Origin: Actinernus sp. WN-2022
Taxonomy: Eukaryota; Cnidaria; Anthozoa; Actiniaria; Actinernidae
Assembly (NCBI GenBank): GCA_030867875.1
Contig: JAOWCC010000019.1
Coordinates: forward strand, 37,863,976 to 37,927,975
Length of the DNA stretch: 64,000 bases
Direction: 5' to 3'
Made by a program: the position numbers and the translations under genes. The notes below the pieces were generated by a model. It saw only the letters and a program-made list of their open reading frames with translations, had not been told where the DNA came from and ran no database searches. Position 1 is the first letter of the stretch, and each line of letters starts with the position of its first letter. This document shows, piece after piece, positions 1 to 12,200 of this stretch.

Positions 1-157
1 TATTCACTTGTGTGGTATATACTAAAACTATAATTCACCTCAGTTTCGGTGAATAGTGATGGTTATTTACCTATACCTCGCCGCTTCGCAACTCGGTAAA
101 TATCCACCATGTACCACTATCCACCTCCTTCGGTGAATAATTGTTCACGATAAGCCT
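1..157. repeat. Imperfect palindromic interspersed repeat
   Basis: The sequence TTCACCTCAGTTTCGGTGAATA near the left edge is mirrored by CACCTCCTTCGGTGAATAAT near 128-147, with GGTTATTTACC and GGTAAATATCC facing each other between them. This is a hairpin-forming, MITE-like repeat, cut by the window edge. Related GGTGAATA / TATTTACCTCC phrases recur at 31355-31505. Confidence 0.5.
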
Positions 158-282
158 TTGGCATGACTTTGGCAGTATTGGCGTTATTATAATAATAGCT
201 CTGTTGCTGCTTTGTGTTAACAGGTAAAAAGTCCAAATCGTTCGTATTAATTGACACAATAATGTTTTGTTTTACTATTTGG

Positions 283-405
283 ATCGGGTTGTTCGAAGCA
301 AGGGTTAAGCGCTACTCCAGTGTTAAATCGCAAACCCGAGGTTAAACTGTACAGATCAGCGCAATCATTCGGATAAAGTTACTCTTGCTTCGAACGACCG
401 GGCCT
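283..405. repeat. Short hairpin MITE
   Basis: GGATCGGGTTGTTCGAAGCA on the left is matched, inverted, by TGCTTCGAACGACCGGGCC on the right, giving a hairpin-type non-autonomous DNA element of about 120 bp. No target-site duplication was certain. Confidence 0.5.
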
Positions 406-1522
406 TGATGTGTTATTTTTATTGTATAAAGATATTGTTCCTTTAAAAATGTAAATGTCTTGTCCAGTCGAAGTATTCACTGCAAAAAAGGCTCGAGTCG
501 TTTGTCAAAGGGTTTCAGTCCGATTACTTTTACCATTGAACCATTCATTAACGAATAATTATCAATTTCTGATCTAATTTCTGACTAAAAGCCAGGGCAG
601 GAAATAAAATTGCAATCCAGTTGCCCAGTGGACCAGTATATATTTCATTTTTCACTTGGCCCGCACACTTAAATTTTACTTCCCAAGTAGGAACTCCTTG
701 ACCAAAGGCTTGGTAATCCATAACAGCAGCAGTTCCATGTACTTAATACCGTCCGTACAATGCAGGTTGTTCCATGGCAAACTTTAAGGTTATAAGCATA
801 GAGGGCTCCACCCTGACAATGACAAAAAAGCAGGCCAAATTTCGGGAATGGCAGTTGAAAATAATTTTGAACTGCCAAAGCAAAAACTAATTTAAACGAA
901 AGCTGTTGTTTGCTTACTGAACACATTTATTGCTGGTCCTCTAATGCAAACTATTAATGGCGGATTACTGATGGGAAATACAATAAAGAAATAGCACTTT
1001 CCAAGAAGGTTTAAACTGCCTTTTTCTCGTATTCCATTTTCTTTAGTTGGTCAGCTTTCCGTTTGTTAGATTCACTTGGACGACGAAAAAAAATGTAGAA
1101 TGTTTCTGTTTGACGCCATCTTGAATGAGTCCAAAAATTGCAACATCCAATATGGCGGCCGAGGACGATTTTTAATTCAAGCCGTCAAGGTTTAAAATAG
1201 TTACTGACGGGAAATTATTGTTCATCAAGCTGACAGAGACTCACAGATCAATACTTTATTTTACTTGCCCACTGGACTACGACACTTCTGGTAGTTTCTT
1301 GGTATAGCAGTTCACCACATCACGTAAAACAAAGAAAACTATTGTCTTCTAAAGCAAACGACACCCTGCAATACATCGAACCCTAACCCAGAAAACAATG
1401 CATCTGCTACACTAAGAAATACCCAAACTTCTAATGATACCTAGCCAAAAGCAAAACCTACTTGCCCCGGGCAATCGGACACTGGTATTTTCCTGCCCTG
1501 AAAGCCATCTATTTTAGACTTC

Positions 1523-1788
1523 CAATAGGCCCTTTGCAGCTAACAAATCACGTGGTTGTACTGGAGAGCATTTATTTACAGGCCTTGTACGAGATCGGTG
1601 TTGTTATTAGCAAAACCTGTTTGTAAATGCTATTTTCCACCTCCAATCGATTGCCGATCTTTCTAAAACTGCGTTTTTGAAGATAGCTTGCTCTCCAGTA
1701 TTCATGGCAACGCCTTCCCCATGGGGATCACGAGCTCGATTCATTCGTTAATGAAGTATTATATCAGCACGTGACTGTTAGCTGCAAA
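1523..1788 (-). mobile_element. MITE copy 1 (AATAGGCCCTTTGCAG termini)
   Basis: It starts with CAATAGGCCCTTTGCAG and reads as the reverse complement of the element at 11849-12173. Shared blocks include the CAATCGATTG region, the CCCCATGGGGATCACGAGCT region and the terminal TATATCAGCACGTGACTG. Its right terminal repeat is cut off within GCTGCAAATG, exactly where the LINE remnant begins, so the two are fused or one truncated the other. Confidence 0.7.
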
Positions 1789-2667
1789 TGACCCTAAGCG
1801 TGCCTGTCAAGACGAATGTTCCAGATCCCTCTTTAAGAGAAGTTCAAAATATTGAGAGTTGGTCTCAAAATAATCTCATGACATTAAACATCAGTAAAAC
1901 ATGGGAGATGGTAGTTAGGGGCAAGAAATGTAAGCCTCTAGCGGATCCAGTACCTACAATAGAGAGAAAAACCTCGCTTAAATTACTTGGCGTTACTTTT
2001 AATGAAGATCCTTGTAATTGGGATTTACATATAGACAATCTGCTACACAAAGCTAGTTGTCGCCTATATATTATAAGGGTATGTAAGTTCTATGGCTATT
2101 CTTCACAAGAACTTACTACTTTATTTGAAAGTTTAATTATGTCTTTATTTAAGTATGCTATTGAGGTATGGGCCTGCGCCTATGAGGATAAATACCTAAG
2201 TCGTATCGACAAATTTTGTAGAAGAGCCATTAGATTTGGCTATACAACAAAATATATACCAATTACTGACATCATTAGAGAAAGGGACTTTAAACTTTGG
2301 AAGAAAATTATTCTAAATCCTAATCACCCCCTTTATGATCTACTTCCGCAAAAGAGAACAAGACAGTTACGCGACCGTGGCCATAATTTTATTTTACCTC
2401 GTGTCCGTACTGAACGTTTTAAACGAACTTACATTAATAGATGCCTTTTTAACTTTATTTAATTTTATCATGTTCATTTCTGTAGTGGATACGCAAAATA
2501 TTTCTAAAACATTTTAAATCATTTCTTTAGACTATACATTTTTCTCTTTATTATTATTATATTTAACTATTAGAATTTATATACTTTTTAAAACTATTTT
2601 TAGCATATTTGTAAACTCGCACGTCTGTTGCTAGTATTTGTTAATAAAGACTTATTATTATTATTAA
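1788..2667 (+). pseudogene. LINE (CR1/L2-like) reverse transcriptase, C-terminal remnant
   Basis: An open frame of 224 codons (1788-2462) matches the part of a non-LTR retrotransposon reverse transcriptase that follows the catalytic DD motif. It contains NLMTLNISKTWEMVVRGK, then LKLLGVTF, and a C-terminal region with RIDKFCRRAIRFGY and NPNHPLYDLLP. The start codon at 1788 is accidental: the element is 5'-truncated, as is usual for LINEs, so the polymerase motifs A to C are missing. After the stop at 2460-2462 an AT-rich 3' tail ends in a TTATTATTATTATTA-type run at about 2652-2667, the usual LINE 3' signature. It cannot move on its own. Family assignment is from motif resemblance only. Confidence 0.8.
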
Positions 2668-2982
2668 TACATGCATCATAGAGTGATTTCCAGTTCATAT
2701 ATGAACCGCACTAGAAAGCACAACAGGCCCGTGTTTATCTGTAATGGACAGAGTCGTTGAATGTTATTAAAGAATGCACGATTGAACATTCTCGGTTCGG
2801 AGGGAAATCGGAAGTCAGCCAATTTTTGCTCTCCGCAAAAACATATTTTACGTTGCTGAAATCGTTTGGCCACCCCATAAGATACTGTAAAATATGTCTC
2901 ATAAAGAATCGAAATCTTAACCGTATGCCTTTTTAATGGAAACTGAAATATTCACATCATCAGTTTCAGTTCGAGTACGAGA

Positions 2983-3064
2983 TTGTTTCACAAAGGCAGC
3001 ACCTACTCAGTTATTTTAAGAGCCTTAGTGTTGGTCCGGCCGGGGTTTGAGCCGTCGACCTCTC
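2983..3064 (-). mobile_element. tRNA-like SINE fragment, family 2
   Basis: TTGTTTCACAAAGGCAGCAC, then TTGGTCCGGCCGGGGTTTGA, is shared with the fuller copy at 20038-20168, where the sequence continues into a tRNA-like head on the - strand. This copy is broken inside the region that would be box B. It lies only about 90 bases upstream of the first recognised exon. Confidence 0.6.
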
Positions 3065-3151
3065 GTATGGTGGTCGACGTTTCTCTCGAAAGCGCCATCG
3101 GTTGCATCGCTGTTCATCGTCTTTGATGTTGATTTTCCCCTTCATCTTCAG

Positions 3152-3231
3152 GTTCTCGTCGTGCCGTGGGATTATCGAATTCCTAAAATCCGCATCAGCA
3201 CGCGTCAGGTGGACGCCTTACGTGACCAGAG
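3152..3231 (+). CDS. DIS3L: DIS3L exon a: end of second cold-shock/OB domain
   Basis: The acceptor is TTCATCTTCAG and the donor AG|GTGAGC. It encodes [20 protein letters not shown] and continues to DALRDQ plus two bases of an Arg codon (80 bases, entering in phase 0). The block [13 protein letters not shown] is strongly conserved in DIS3L proteins just before the linker into the RNB domain. DIS3 has a different P-DKRIPRIRI version here, which supports the DIS3L assignment. Confidence 0.9.
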
Positions 3232-6200
3232 GTGAGCCTTCTGACCAGCGGTCATTGCATGAGTTGTACTTCAAAACAAAACTATTGATAACTTCTCTCT
3301 CTGCGGCTTTAAGGAGTTAAGGTAATTCTATTCAAAAAGAATCTGAAATTAGCTCTCTTTTAAACTTCGCCCAGTTGTTATCAGTCTCTATAAATGCAAT
3401 GTCACCATTCTCGTTTTTGCGTGAAGTAGCTGTAGAAGTCCTACAGCAGAAATGTGTGTCAGCATGAGTAAACAGCGCCCATTAACTTGCTAGGTTTAAC
3501 TGTTCATAGCGAACAAATGCATTTGTTATGCAGTATATGTCTACCAAACTTAACGTAAAAACCTTTAAAATACTGCAGGTGGATAATGCTATAGTAAAAT
3601 ACAACGAAATCTGTTTTGTTAGTATCCCTAAACGAGCGTAATAATAACTACTTACAGTATTTGCGTAAGAATATCTTAGCATCTAGAAATAAAAACATAT
3701 TTATACATTGGTATCTGTTGGCCAACCCTGCTGTGATTTAATATATGGAAGAAACAAAGGGGGTCGCCATTTTCGTTTCGGAGATATTTTACAAAATATC
3801 ACAACAGACTTTTCCGAGGAAGGACTAGGGCAAGTTTCGTAAAAGTTCTCTTAAATCACCCAAATGAACTTATTTGTCATTGCCAACATCAAATAAGTGT
3901 TAAAATAGGTTTAACCAAAGGTTATGTGAATGCTGCCAAAGGGAATATAGCCTGCAAAACAGGCGCTTCGAATTGGACTTTAGACTTCAAGAGGAAAGAG
4001 ATTATTATATTATTCTCTACTAATTATAAGGCTGCATTTTGTTTTGAACAACAAGTTTTCAACGATACAACACTTCATTGAATGAAAGAAAAAATACAGC
4101 TTTTGGTTTCAACTGAATGCGTAAAGCCATGATTACCATGCACAACACAATTCAACGAAGCTCTCATGGTTCATGAACACTCGTACGATGAAATCGTATA
4201 ATAATAAAGGACTTAAATATCTTTCCTCTAAAGTCTATCGCTCTCGTCTCCGGGTTGTATTAATCACTGCGTCATTACCTCGGTTAAGCCAGTTTAAACC
4301 AGTTTTTTCCGGAAAAAACTCCGAAAACACTTGCTCATGTGCAAAACTGGTTTGTACGAATTACATTCATGATTGGTTGAATTACAAAAACTAATCAAAC
4401 CGGTAGGATAATCCGCGATTCTCAAAGCTTTTCCTGAATGGTAAGCTGCCAATGCTCACTCGCTTGACAGCAAATATGTAAGATTCAGTATAATACACCC
4501 AAAACATATATTTGTACCTGTGCTTTTAGTTTTCATCAATGTGCGCAGTAAATATGCGCATTGCAAAGCAGTTTTCATAGTTTATCTCTTCGAGGTTTCA
4601 TGGAATCTAAAAATGGGTCCATTAGGCTGTAGTTCAAGGTAGCAGAATTTGCTCTCGAGTGAATATGAAAGACATTTTGTATGTATTAATTTCCTTTCCT
4701 TTTTATACCTTTCTTAATTGTCAGCTCCCGTGTACCTTAATCATATCTCGTGCCCGCGCGGTAAGAAGTCTGGTAACAATGGTATCAGAGCGAGGCCAGT
4801 TGTCCCAGAGATCTCAACAGTGGAGTCGGTCAGAAATGTCTTAGTTTCTGTCGTATCGAACTGTTGTGTTCTTTTGTCTCGTATGGAAAGTTACGTTATT
4901 TTCCACCATCGACTGTAGATTTTTCTCTTTCTGTGGCATGTTGGGACGACTAGCCTCGCTTTGATGCCTTCATGAATAAGGTCCATAATCCATGTTTAGA
5001 GGCGAATCCTTGTTTACGTTTTTTCCTCATTAGATATACATCAAACTTCAAGCGACATACATACAAACAAACAGAGTCCGTAAATCGAAAGAGATTGACA
5101 CACTTGATTAATCACCGAAAATTTGAGAGTGATGTGATAGATAAAATTTGGGGAATGAGCGTTTAAAATTTCAAACTTTACAAAAAAATGCAATTCTTGC
5201 CCCCAGCCCATTTTACAATTTTGAAAAGTCAGTATCTCCGTAAATATTTAACATATCAATCTCAAATTTTCGGTGATTACTAAGTACATATTTCAACTGA
5301 TGTAGTCTGTTTGTTGGAAGCTTGAAGTTTAATGAGGCAAAAATGTAAACAATGACGTCAGCAAGGATTCGCCTAAATGGATTGAATTAAACTTGCTTAA
5401 GCGATCGAGTCTCTTGGCATGGAGCGCGTTCATATCCATGCAAATTATACTCTAAAATCCTTTCATAATGTAAACTTGGGAAGCATCTAAAAACGCGAGT
5501 ATATCGAGTCACAAGTTTGCACTGTTAAAAGATACCTCAGTCTCAGAAAAATCAACTGAGGGCTTTTATAATGAATAGAAAATGTTTTTTCAAAGATTGT
5601 TAAGTCTGGTTTTCACTAAAAATATAAGCACAAGCAACATACGCAGTTCCGTATTTATCATTAGCAGTACTTGTTCTACTGAGAGGCGTGAGATTAGAGC
5701 AAGTGCCGCTAATAATAATAATATATACAATTTATATAGCGCAGTTTCCTTACAAGTCCAAATGCGCTTCCTTAAAAACTAATTAATTAAAAGTTAATTT
5801 AAAATGATGTGTCTTCGGTTTACATTTAAAAGTTACGACCGAGGTACTGGCCATTAGCTCCACGGGTAGCGTATTCCATAAAGTCTGCACACAGACACTA
5901 AACGCCCTCGATCCATACGTTTTCAGTCGATAAATTGTAGGTCTAAGTAGAAATTTATCGGCACATCTTAAATTTCTTGTTAGTACATATGGAGCAATTA
6001 GGTAACTCAAGTACGCCGGTGCCAGACCATTAACTACCTTAAAAGTGTATAATAAATTCTTAAATATTACGCGCTGCTCTGCTGGAAGCCAATGCAATTC
6101 AGTAAGGACAGGTGTGATATGTTCGGCCTTGCTAGCCAAGGTGACGAATCACGCAGCGCAGTTAAGTACATACTTTAAGTGCTGCGTCGAGTGCTTGGGA

Positions 6201-9200
6201 AGACCATACAGCTAATAATCAATGGATCACTGTGTCTGGGTATTTTTGCTTGTGCTTATGTCGCTAGTGTGAACCAGGCTTACCAATCTTTGAAAATAAT
6301 GCAAGTCATTCCCTTCTGTAACCATTTCTTCTGCATAGTAGTCAATAATTAGTGGTTATCATCAGATCTCATAGATCCCACGATCCCTATGATTAAATTT
6401 TTAGATAGTGATGCTCATTTGTATTTTTGGAGTCAGGATCTTGAGTTTTTATGTCCGCCATTACCCGACCCCGGTCTAATTTTCAGCGAAAGTAATCAGT
6501 TTTACCCAACAACATGCTGGGCTTCTTTTCACAAAACCTTCGCGCGAACTTATAAGTAAAGTACTATTATTTACTAGTTTTTCACAAAAGAAAGAGAAGA
6601 ACGAAGTTTTGAAATATATTTCACTTGTAATGGACTATGAATGCAAAGAATAGGTAGTGTAAAGAGAAATAGTTTCCTAAATGGACGAGAGGGCCTGGAT
6701 CCCTTGTTATGATAATAAGTTTCTGCATATTGTATATAACTGTCAAGTGACAGAGTCTTCTCCAGTGTGGTTCTTGTTTTCAACAAGATAGGATTCAGTT
6801 ACAATAGTTTACGAGTTCAATTTTCAAGTGTTTAGAGTAAGTTTACCAACTATCTAGTCATTTTCAGAATTGTAAGCATTATGTGATACTTGTATGCATC
6901 AGTAGATATGACATACTAGATTATGGCTGCTATAAATTACAGATGTATGTCGTGGTCAGTTATCAATGATATAATAATACAGTGGATATTGTGGGCCAGG
7001 ACCCGCCACCGCAAAGTGCTGTTATTGTGTTTGTGGGTCAGGGACTCGAGGAGTATTTAGGAATAGAAATATGCCTTTAAAAGAGCGTCGTGTTGAGAAA
7101 ATGACGTCACGACAGCAAACCGCTGGACTAAAATCGCGAACTATTTAGAACACACTTCAGTAATGACGACGTGATTTTGACGGCAAACTCTCCTCAAAAT
7201 TCATAGTTAATTTGGTCCTTTGGCAATATTTTTCACTGATTTGGATATTTCCGCCACTCCTTTTGGACGACAAAAAAGTGCCAAAAGAATTTCGTTGTAG
7301 TGTCACTTTAAGTAGTTGGTTAATTTTGGACACGCTCCTTGTGGAAACGAGCTCTTGTTGACGAGGCTAACGTGTCTAAATATAGCTTACCTACCAGCCT
7401 GTATCAACGTACAGCAGTACTGGCCTTAGTGCGCAGTATTCTTTGATATCAATTGCAAACACATTCCAGTGTTCAGCGGTCCCTTAGCCATTCCCTTATT
7501 TCTGTCTCCTTCCAGGATCATCGTTCGCATTGACTCATGGGAAGTGAACTCAATGTATCCAAACGGCCACTTCGTGCGTTCTCTTGGTCCAATCGGTGAA
7601 CTGGAGACGGAAATAGCTGCGATTCTGGTGGAGAACTCACTGTCTGTGCCGCCATTCACTGATGGTCAGCTGAAGGAGTTGCCTAGCAACGGCCCCGAGG
7701 AACCTTGGGTAATGGATGAAGACGAGATAAAAAGAAGGCGGGACTTAAGGTGAGTAGACTTAAGATGTTAAATGCTAGGTACTTATTGACTGAGTTAGAT
7801 CGGACCGGACGGGAAAATATTTGTCTGTTGGTCATGCGTGACGTCCATACAAATTGACCACAACTCAATTTTTTTTATCATGTGACCACTTTCAAAATGG
7901 CAAAACAGCAAGCAACAAATCGTGAAGTTCGGCCCGTCAAACACACAGGCCCTCATCACGTGACTTATATAAATGGTTTTGAATGGAATGTACGCATGGG
8001 GCCGTACGGGTTATTTACTGACAAACAAAAGATGGTTCTCCTTGGGCTATTTAACTCGTAGCCCATGAGGGCGAGAGGTCTAATTGTTTTAGTATAAACT
8101 AACTAGTCGGACAGTAGAAATAATAGAAAGAAACAAATTGAAGTTGAAAAAATGTTATTAATTCGTGAAAATGCGTGCGGTTTTTCTCTACCATGGGCTA
8201 TCACAAATAGACCTATAGTAGGGTAGCCAATCAGAATGCAGGATTTGTAATAGTCCACTAGTTGGTTTATACTAAAACAAAATAATGCACGCACGAGGTT
8301 TTGAAAAACTGCGGCTGAACGAGCGGAACCCGAGTGCATTTAGCAGGTTTTCAAGACCTCGAAAGTGCATTATTTTGTTATGGACAAAGGAGAACAATGT
8401 TTTATTTGTTTTATAATATAAAATTCGATCTACGCGTTATAAGAAAATCAAGCACGCTGAGCAGCCAATGAAATCGCACGTTCTTAGGATGCTCCCGTAA
8501 TTTATATTATAAAAGAAAATCAAGCACGCTGAGCAGCCAATGAAATCGCGCGTTCTTAGGATGCTCCCGTAATTTATATTATAAAAGAAAATCAAGCACG
8601 CTGAGCAGCCAATGAAATCGCGCGTTCTTAGGATGCTCCCGTAATTTATATTATAAAAGAAAATCAAGCACGCCGAGCAGCCAATGAAATCGCGCGTTCT
8701 TAGGATGCTCCCGTAATTTATATTATAAAAGAAAATCAAGCACGCTGAGCAGCCAATGAAATCGCGCGTTCTTAGGATGCTCCCGTAATTTATATTATAA
8801 AAGAAAATCAAGAACGCCGAGCAGCCAATGAAATCGCGCGTTCTTAGGATGCTCCCGTAATTTATATTATAAAAGAAAATCAAGCACGCCGAGCAGCCAA
8901 TGAAATCGCGCGTTCTTAGGATGCTCCCGTAATTTATATTATAAAAGAAAATCAAGAACGCCGAGCAGCCAATGAAATCGCGCGTTCTTAGGATGCTCCC
9001 GTAATTTATATTATAAAAGAAAATCAAGCACGCCGAGCAGCCAATGAAATCGCGCGTTCTTAGGATGCTCCCGTAATTTATATTATAAATAATATATATC
9101 TTATTAAACTCGTTTGCTCTATTCTTTCTGCAAATTATGCTCTTGTTCCCTCCATAAAGCCCTTGGACCACAAAGCAGACGAAAAATCTGTTAATAAGTA

Positions 9201-12200
9201 ATAGATACAGGATGAGTGGCCGTGCTTTATGGGATTTACAAAAACTCGAGCCGGATGTGAGAGTTGTAAATCCGATAAAGCACGGAAACGAATTCTGTAT
9301 ATGGCTTATCAAACGTGTAAATGTATAGAGTCGTGTTTTTCAGTTATTTTGGCGATACGACCTATTTCGGCCGAGTAAATAGCTGTATCAGATTTACAGA
9401 TCACTTATCGCACATTGATTTCCTTCGTTTTTCCTTCATGCATCATTAATGAGTTTGATAACTTATGGTACGGAACTCGCACTCGTTTAAACTGAAGAGG
9501 TATTTAATTCGCCGTCGTCTTGCGTCAGATTATCAGATTCTGTGCAGCTGCTCTGGGGAGTCGGGGTGGCGCAGTGGTTAAGTGCATCGCCTCTCACCTC
9601 TGTGGCCCAGGTTCGATTCCCGGACACGGCGCCATATGTGAGTTGAGTTTGTTGGTATCTCGCCCTTGTTCCGAGGGTTTTTCTCCGGGTTCTCCGGTTT
9701 TCTTCCCTCCTCAAAAACGAACACGCTAAATTCCAATTCGATCTGAGAATTAGCCGGGTCCTGGATTTGATCAGCCCCTATGGTTGTTTCAGGTCCCGTT
9801 AGAAATTCAGAGCTCTGACGGGAATTCACTCTTGAGATTTCTTCTTTGTTCTTTTCTAACTTCGACAAACTGGCAACACACCGCACCGTACTAATACTGT
9901 TCAATGTAATAACTGCGTATTTTGGACGAAAATTTTACCTGGACTGAATCGTAAACGAGTCGACTGAGACGCTCTCCCTTAGTTTTAAGATAAAGTGATT
10001 GAAATAGATGTAAACGAAGCCGGTGAGGTGCGCATAGTTCCATTACCACGACAATCTGCTGCTTGCGGCACTTTTGGGTGTGTGTGTCTTTCGGGCAAGA
10101 TTGATTTTGTGCTACCTGTGGAGCGTGGTTCAGGAAATAAGGTTTAGAAATGCTTCTAAACCCGCGCAAAACACATGTTATTGTGACGGACCGACTTAAG
10201 ACGGACCGACTTGTTCGAAGTAGGATTGATCCTGACAACCATGAATAAAGACAAACCCTTTGCCCTTAACCAAGGAAAATGTTCCTTAATCAGCAGATAC
10301 TCTTGGGGTCTAAGGCAGTTTTCATTTTATTAAGATAATTTGGTTAAGAATTTCAAACTGGCCTACGAAACAAATCTGCGTGTGTGTTCGCTAGTCGCTG
10401 ACAATGGCTTGTACAGTCTTGAAAGTCCGCTCGTCTTGAAAAGAGCTTGAATTTGACTGCTCGTCTTGAAAAGAGCTTGAATTTGACTGCTCGTCTTGAA
10501 AAGAGCTTGAATTTGACTGCTCGTCTTGAGAAGAGCTTGAATTTGACTGCTCGTCTTGAGAAGTGCTTGAATTTGACTGCTCGTCTTGAAAAGAGCTTGA
10601 ATGTGACTGCTCATCTTGAAAAGCGCTTGAATTTGACTGCTGGTCTTGAGCTTGAATTTGACTGCTCGTCTTGAAAAGAACTTGAAATTGACTGCTCGTC
10701 TTGAAAAGAGCTTGAATTTGACTGCTCGTCTTGAAAAGTCGTTGAATTTCTTCTTAAAGTACCTATAAGCCCTATCCAGTGAGCCAGTTATCTTTGATTT
10801 AAAAGACAAACTGGAAAACAAAATGACTGACATAGGAAAAATAATAATTAGTGTGTGCCATTTTCGCTTATTAAGGAATCAAATTTCCGGCAATGTCGTC
10901 ATTTAAGTCAGAACCTACTTTCATTTCCTTTTGCTCTGATTTTATGTCAGCTCAATGTATTAAAAGGTATTTCTCTCAGATTGTAAGTATCAAATGTCTG
11001 ACACCTGAAAAGCAACTGTATCAGTAAAGACATTCAGTGTTATTACTCAACTCATGTTCAACTCATTAGCATAATGTCCCTAAAATGACGTCATTTCTAG
11101 GATTTGTAATGCATTTTAAAGCGGTATTGCGATTTATGGTCGTCATATTGCTTTTAAAAGCATTGCAAATCCTAGAAATGACATCATTTCAGGGCATTAT
11201 ACTGACTTTAAACACTTTACTACTAGAAATGACGTCAGTTAAGGGCATTATACTGACTTTAAACACTTTACTACGCCCAAATCAATGATTTCTGGCTAGG
11301 GCGTACATGTATAGGTACTTTACTGAAGTACATTTTCCAAATATATACTTGTTATCAAACGCCACATCAATCAGAGCGAGCTTCGTTTCTGTTTCCAGGG
11401 CGTCGCATCTCGTGTTCAGTATTGACCCCAAGGGCTGTGAAGACGTGGATGACACACTCTCTGTCAGGTGGGTCATGTGCGTGAATTTACCAGCTGAAAG
11501 TAATCGTAAGCGATCTTATTTTTGTTATAGCAGGCTATGTATTTCAGCATAGCTGGTGGAGGCCTGCTTTCAACTCCACACACACTCCCCACTACATTCA
11601 TATATTTGTGTACATACTACTCTCAAACTCACATGTTGATTTTAACGGAGGAAGGAAGCCGGAGAACCCGGAGAAAACCCTCGTGGCAAGAGAGAGAACA
11701 ACACAACAAACAAACTCAACTCACATATGGCACCAAGTCCAACTCGAACTCGGGCCGCAGCGGTGAGAGGCGAGCGCTAACACACTGTGCCACCCATGGC
11801 AGGAGCTATGTCATGGTGGAGCACATGTATGTGTTCGAGTGGTTGCTGTCAATAGGCCCTTTGCAGGATACAGTCACGTGCTGATATAATACAGTCACGT
11901 GCTGATATAATACAGTCACGTGCTGATATAATACTTTGTAAACGAATTAATTCAGCTCGTGATCCCCATGGGAAAGGCATTGCATGGCAAGCTCTCTTTA
12001 GCAACGCTGTTTTAGAAAGATCGACAATCGATTGGAGGTGGAAAATGGCATTTACAAACAGGTTTTGATAATAACACTACCGATCTCGTACAAGTGCATT
12101 TAAATAAATGAAGTCAGAATGTTTTGCCATGCAGTACAACCACGTGATTGCATTCCTGCAAAGGGCCCATTGGCTATAAACAGTTCGAGTCGCCTCCCAC

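Larger units (their letters stand above)
1..3151. other. Upstream intron, no exon recognised
   Basis: The first recognisable exon opens at 3152 with an in-frame acceptor and encodes the middle of the protein, so this stretch is most simply an intron. It holds two hairpin repeats near its left end, a MITE copy, a LINE reverse-transcriptase remnant and a tRNA-like SINE fragment, each listed separately. I looked for the preceding DIS3L exon (cold-shock domain, with a motif like QRNWRDYV) and did not see it. Between about 410 and 1520 I see nothing recognisable. Confidence 0.6.
3232..7515. other. Intron between exons a and b (4.3 kb)
   Basis: Contains a TIR element at 5000-5374 and an antisense LINE fragment at 5710-6185. 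The rest (3232-4999, 5375-5709 and 6186-7515) shows no exon, RNA gene or clear repeat structure that I could support. Confidence 0.7.
7750..11398. other. Intron between exons b and c (3.6 kb)
   Basis: Contains a hairpin at 8274-8382, a nine-unit 72-bp minisatellite (8441-9088), a tRNA-derived SINE (9563-9830), a 30-bp minisatellite (10431-10742), a fragment of the TTAA-flanked MITE family at about 10748-10800, and an inverted repeat at 11083-11280. No other gene is seen. Confidence 0.7.

Noticed and set aside
8437..9312. 291-codon - strand frame with 24-residue repeats
   Set aside because: Produced entirely by the 72-bp minisatellite plus a short flank; no family resemblance and no splice or coding support.
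9563..9640. Functional tRNA gene
   Set aside because: Box A and box B are present but flanking acceptor-stem pairing is not, and the sequence continues into a body shared with other copies, so it is a SINE head.
10363..10833. 156-codon - strand frame (repeating [10 protein letters not shown])
   Set aside because: Produced by the 30-bp minisatellite; the + strand is also open.
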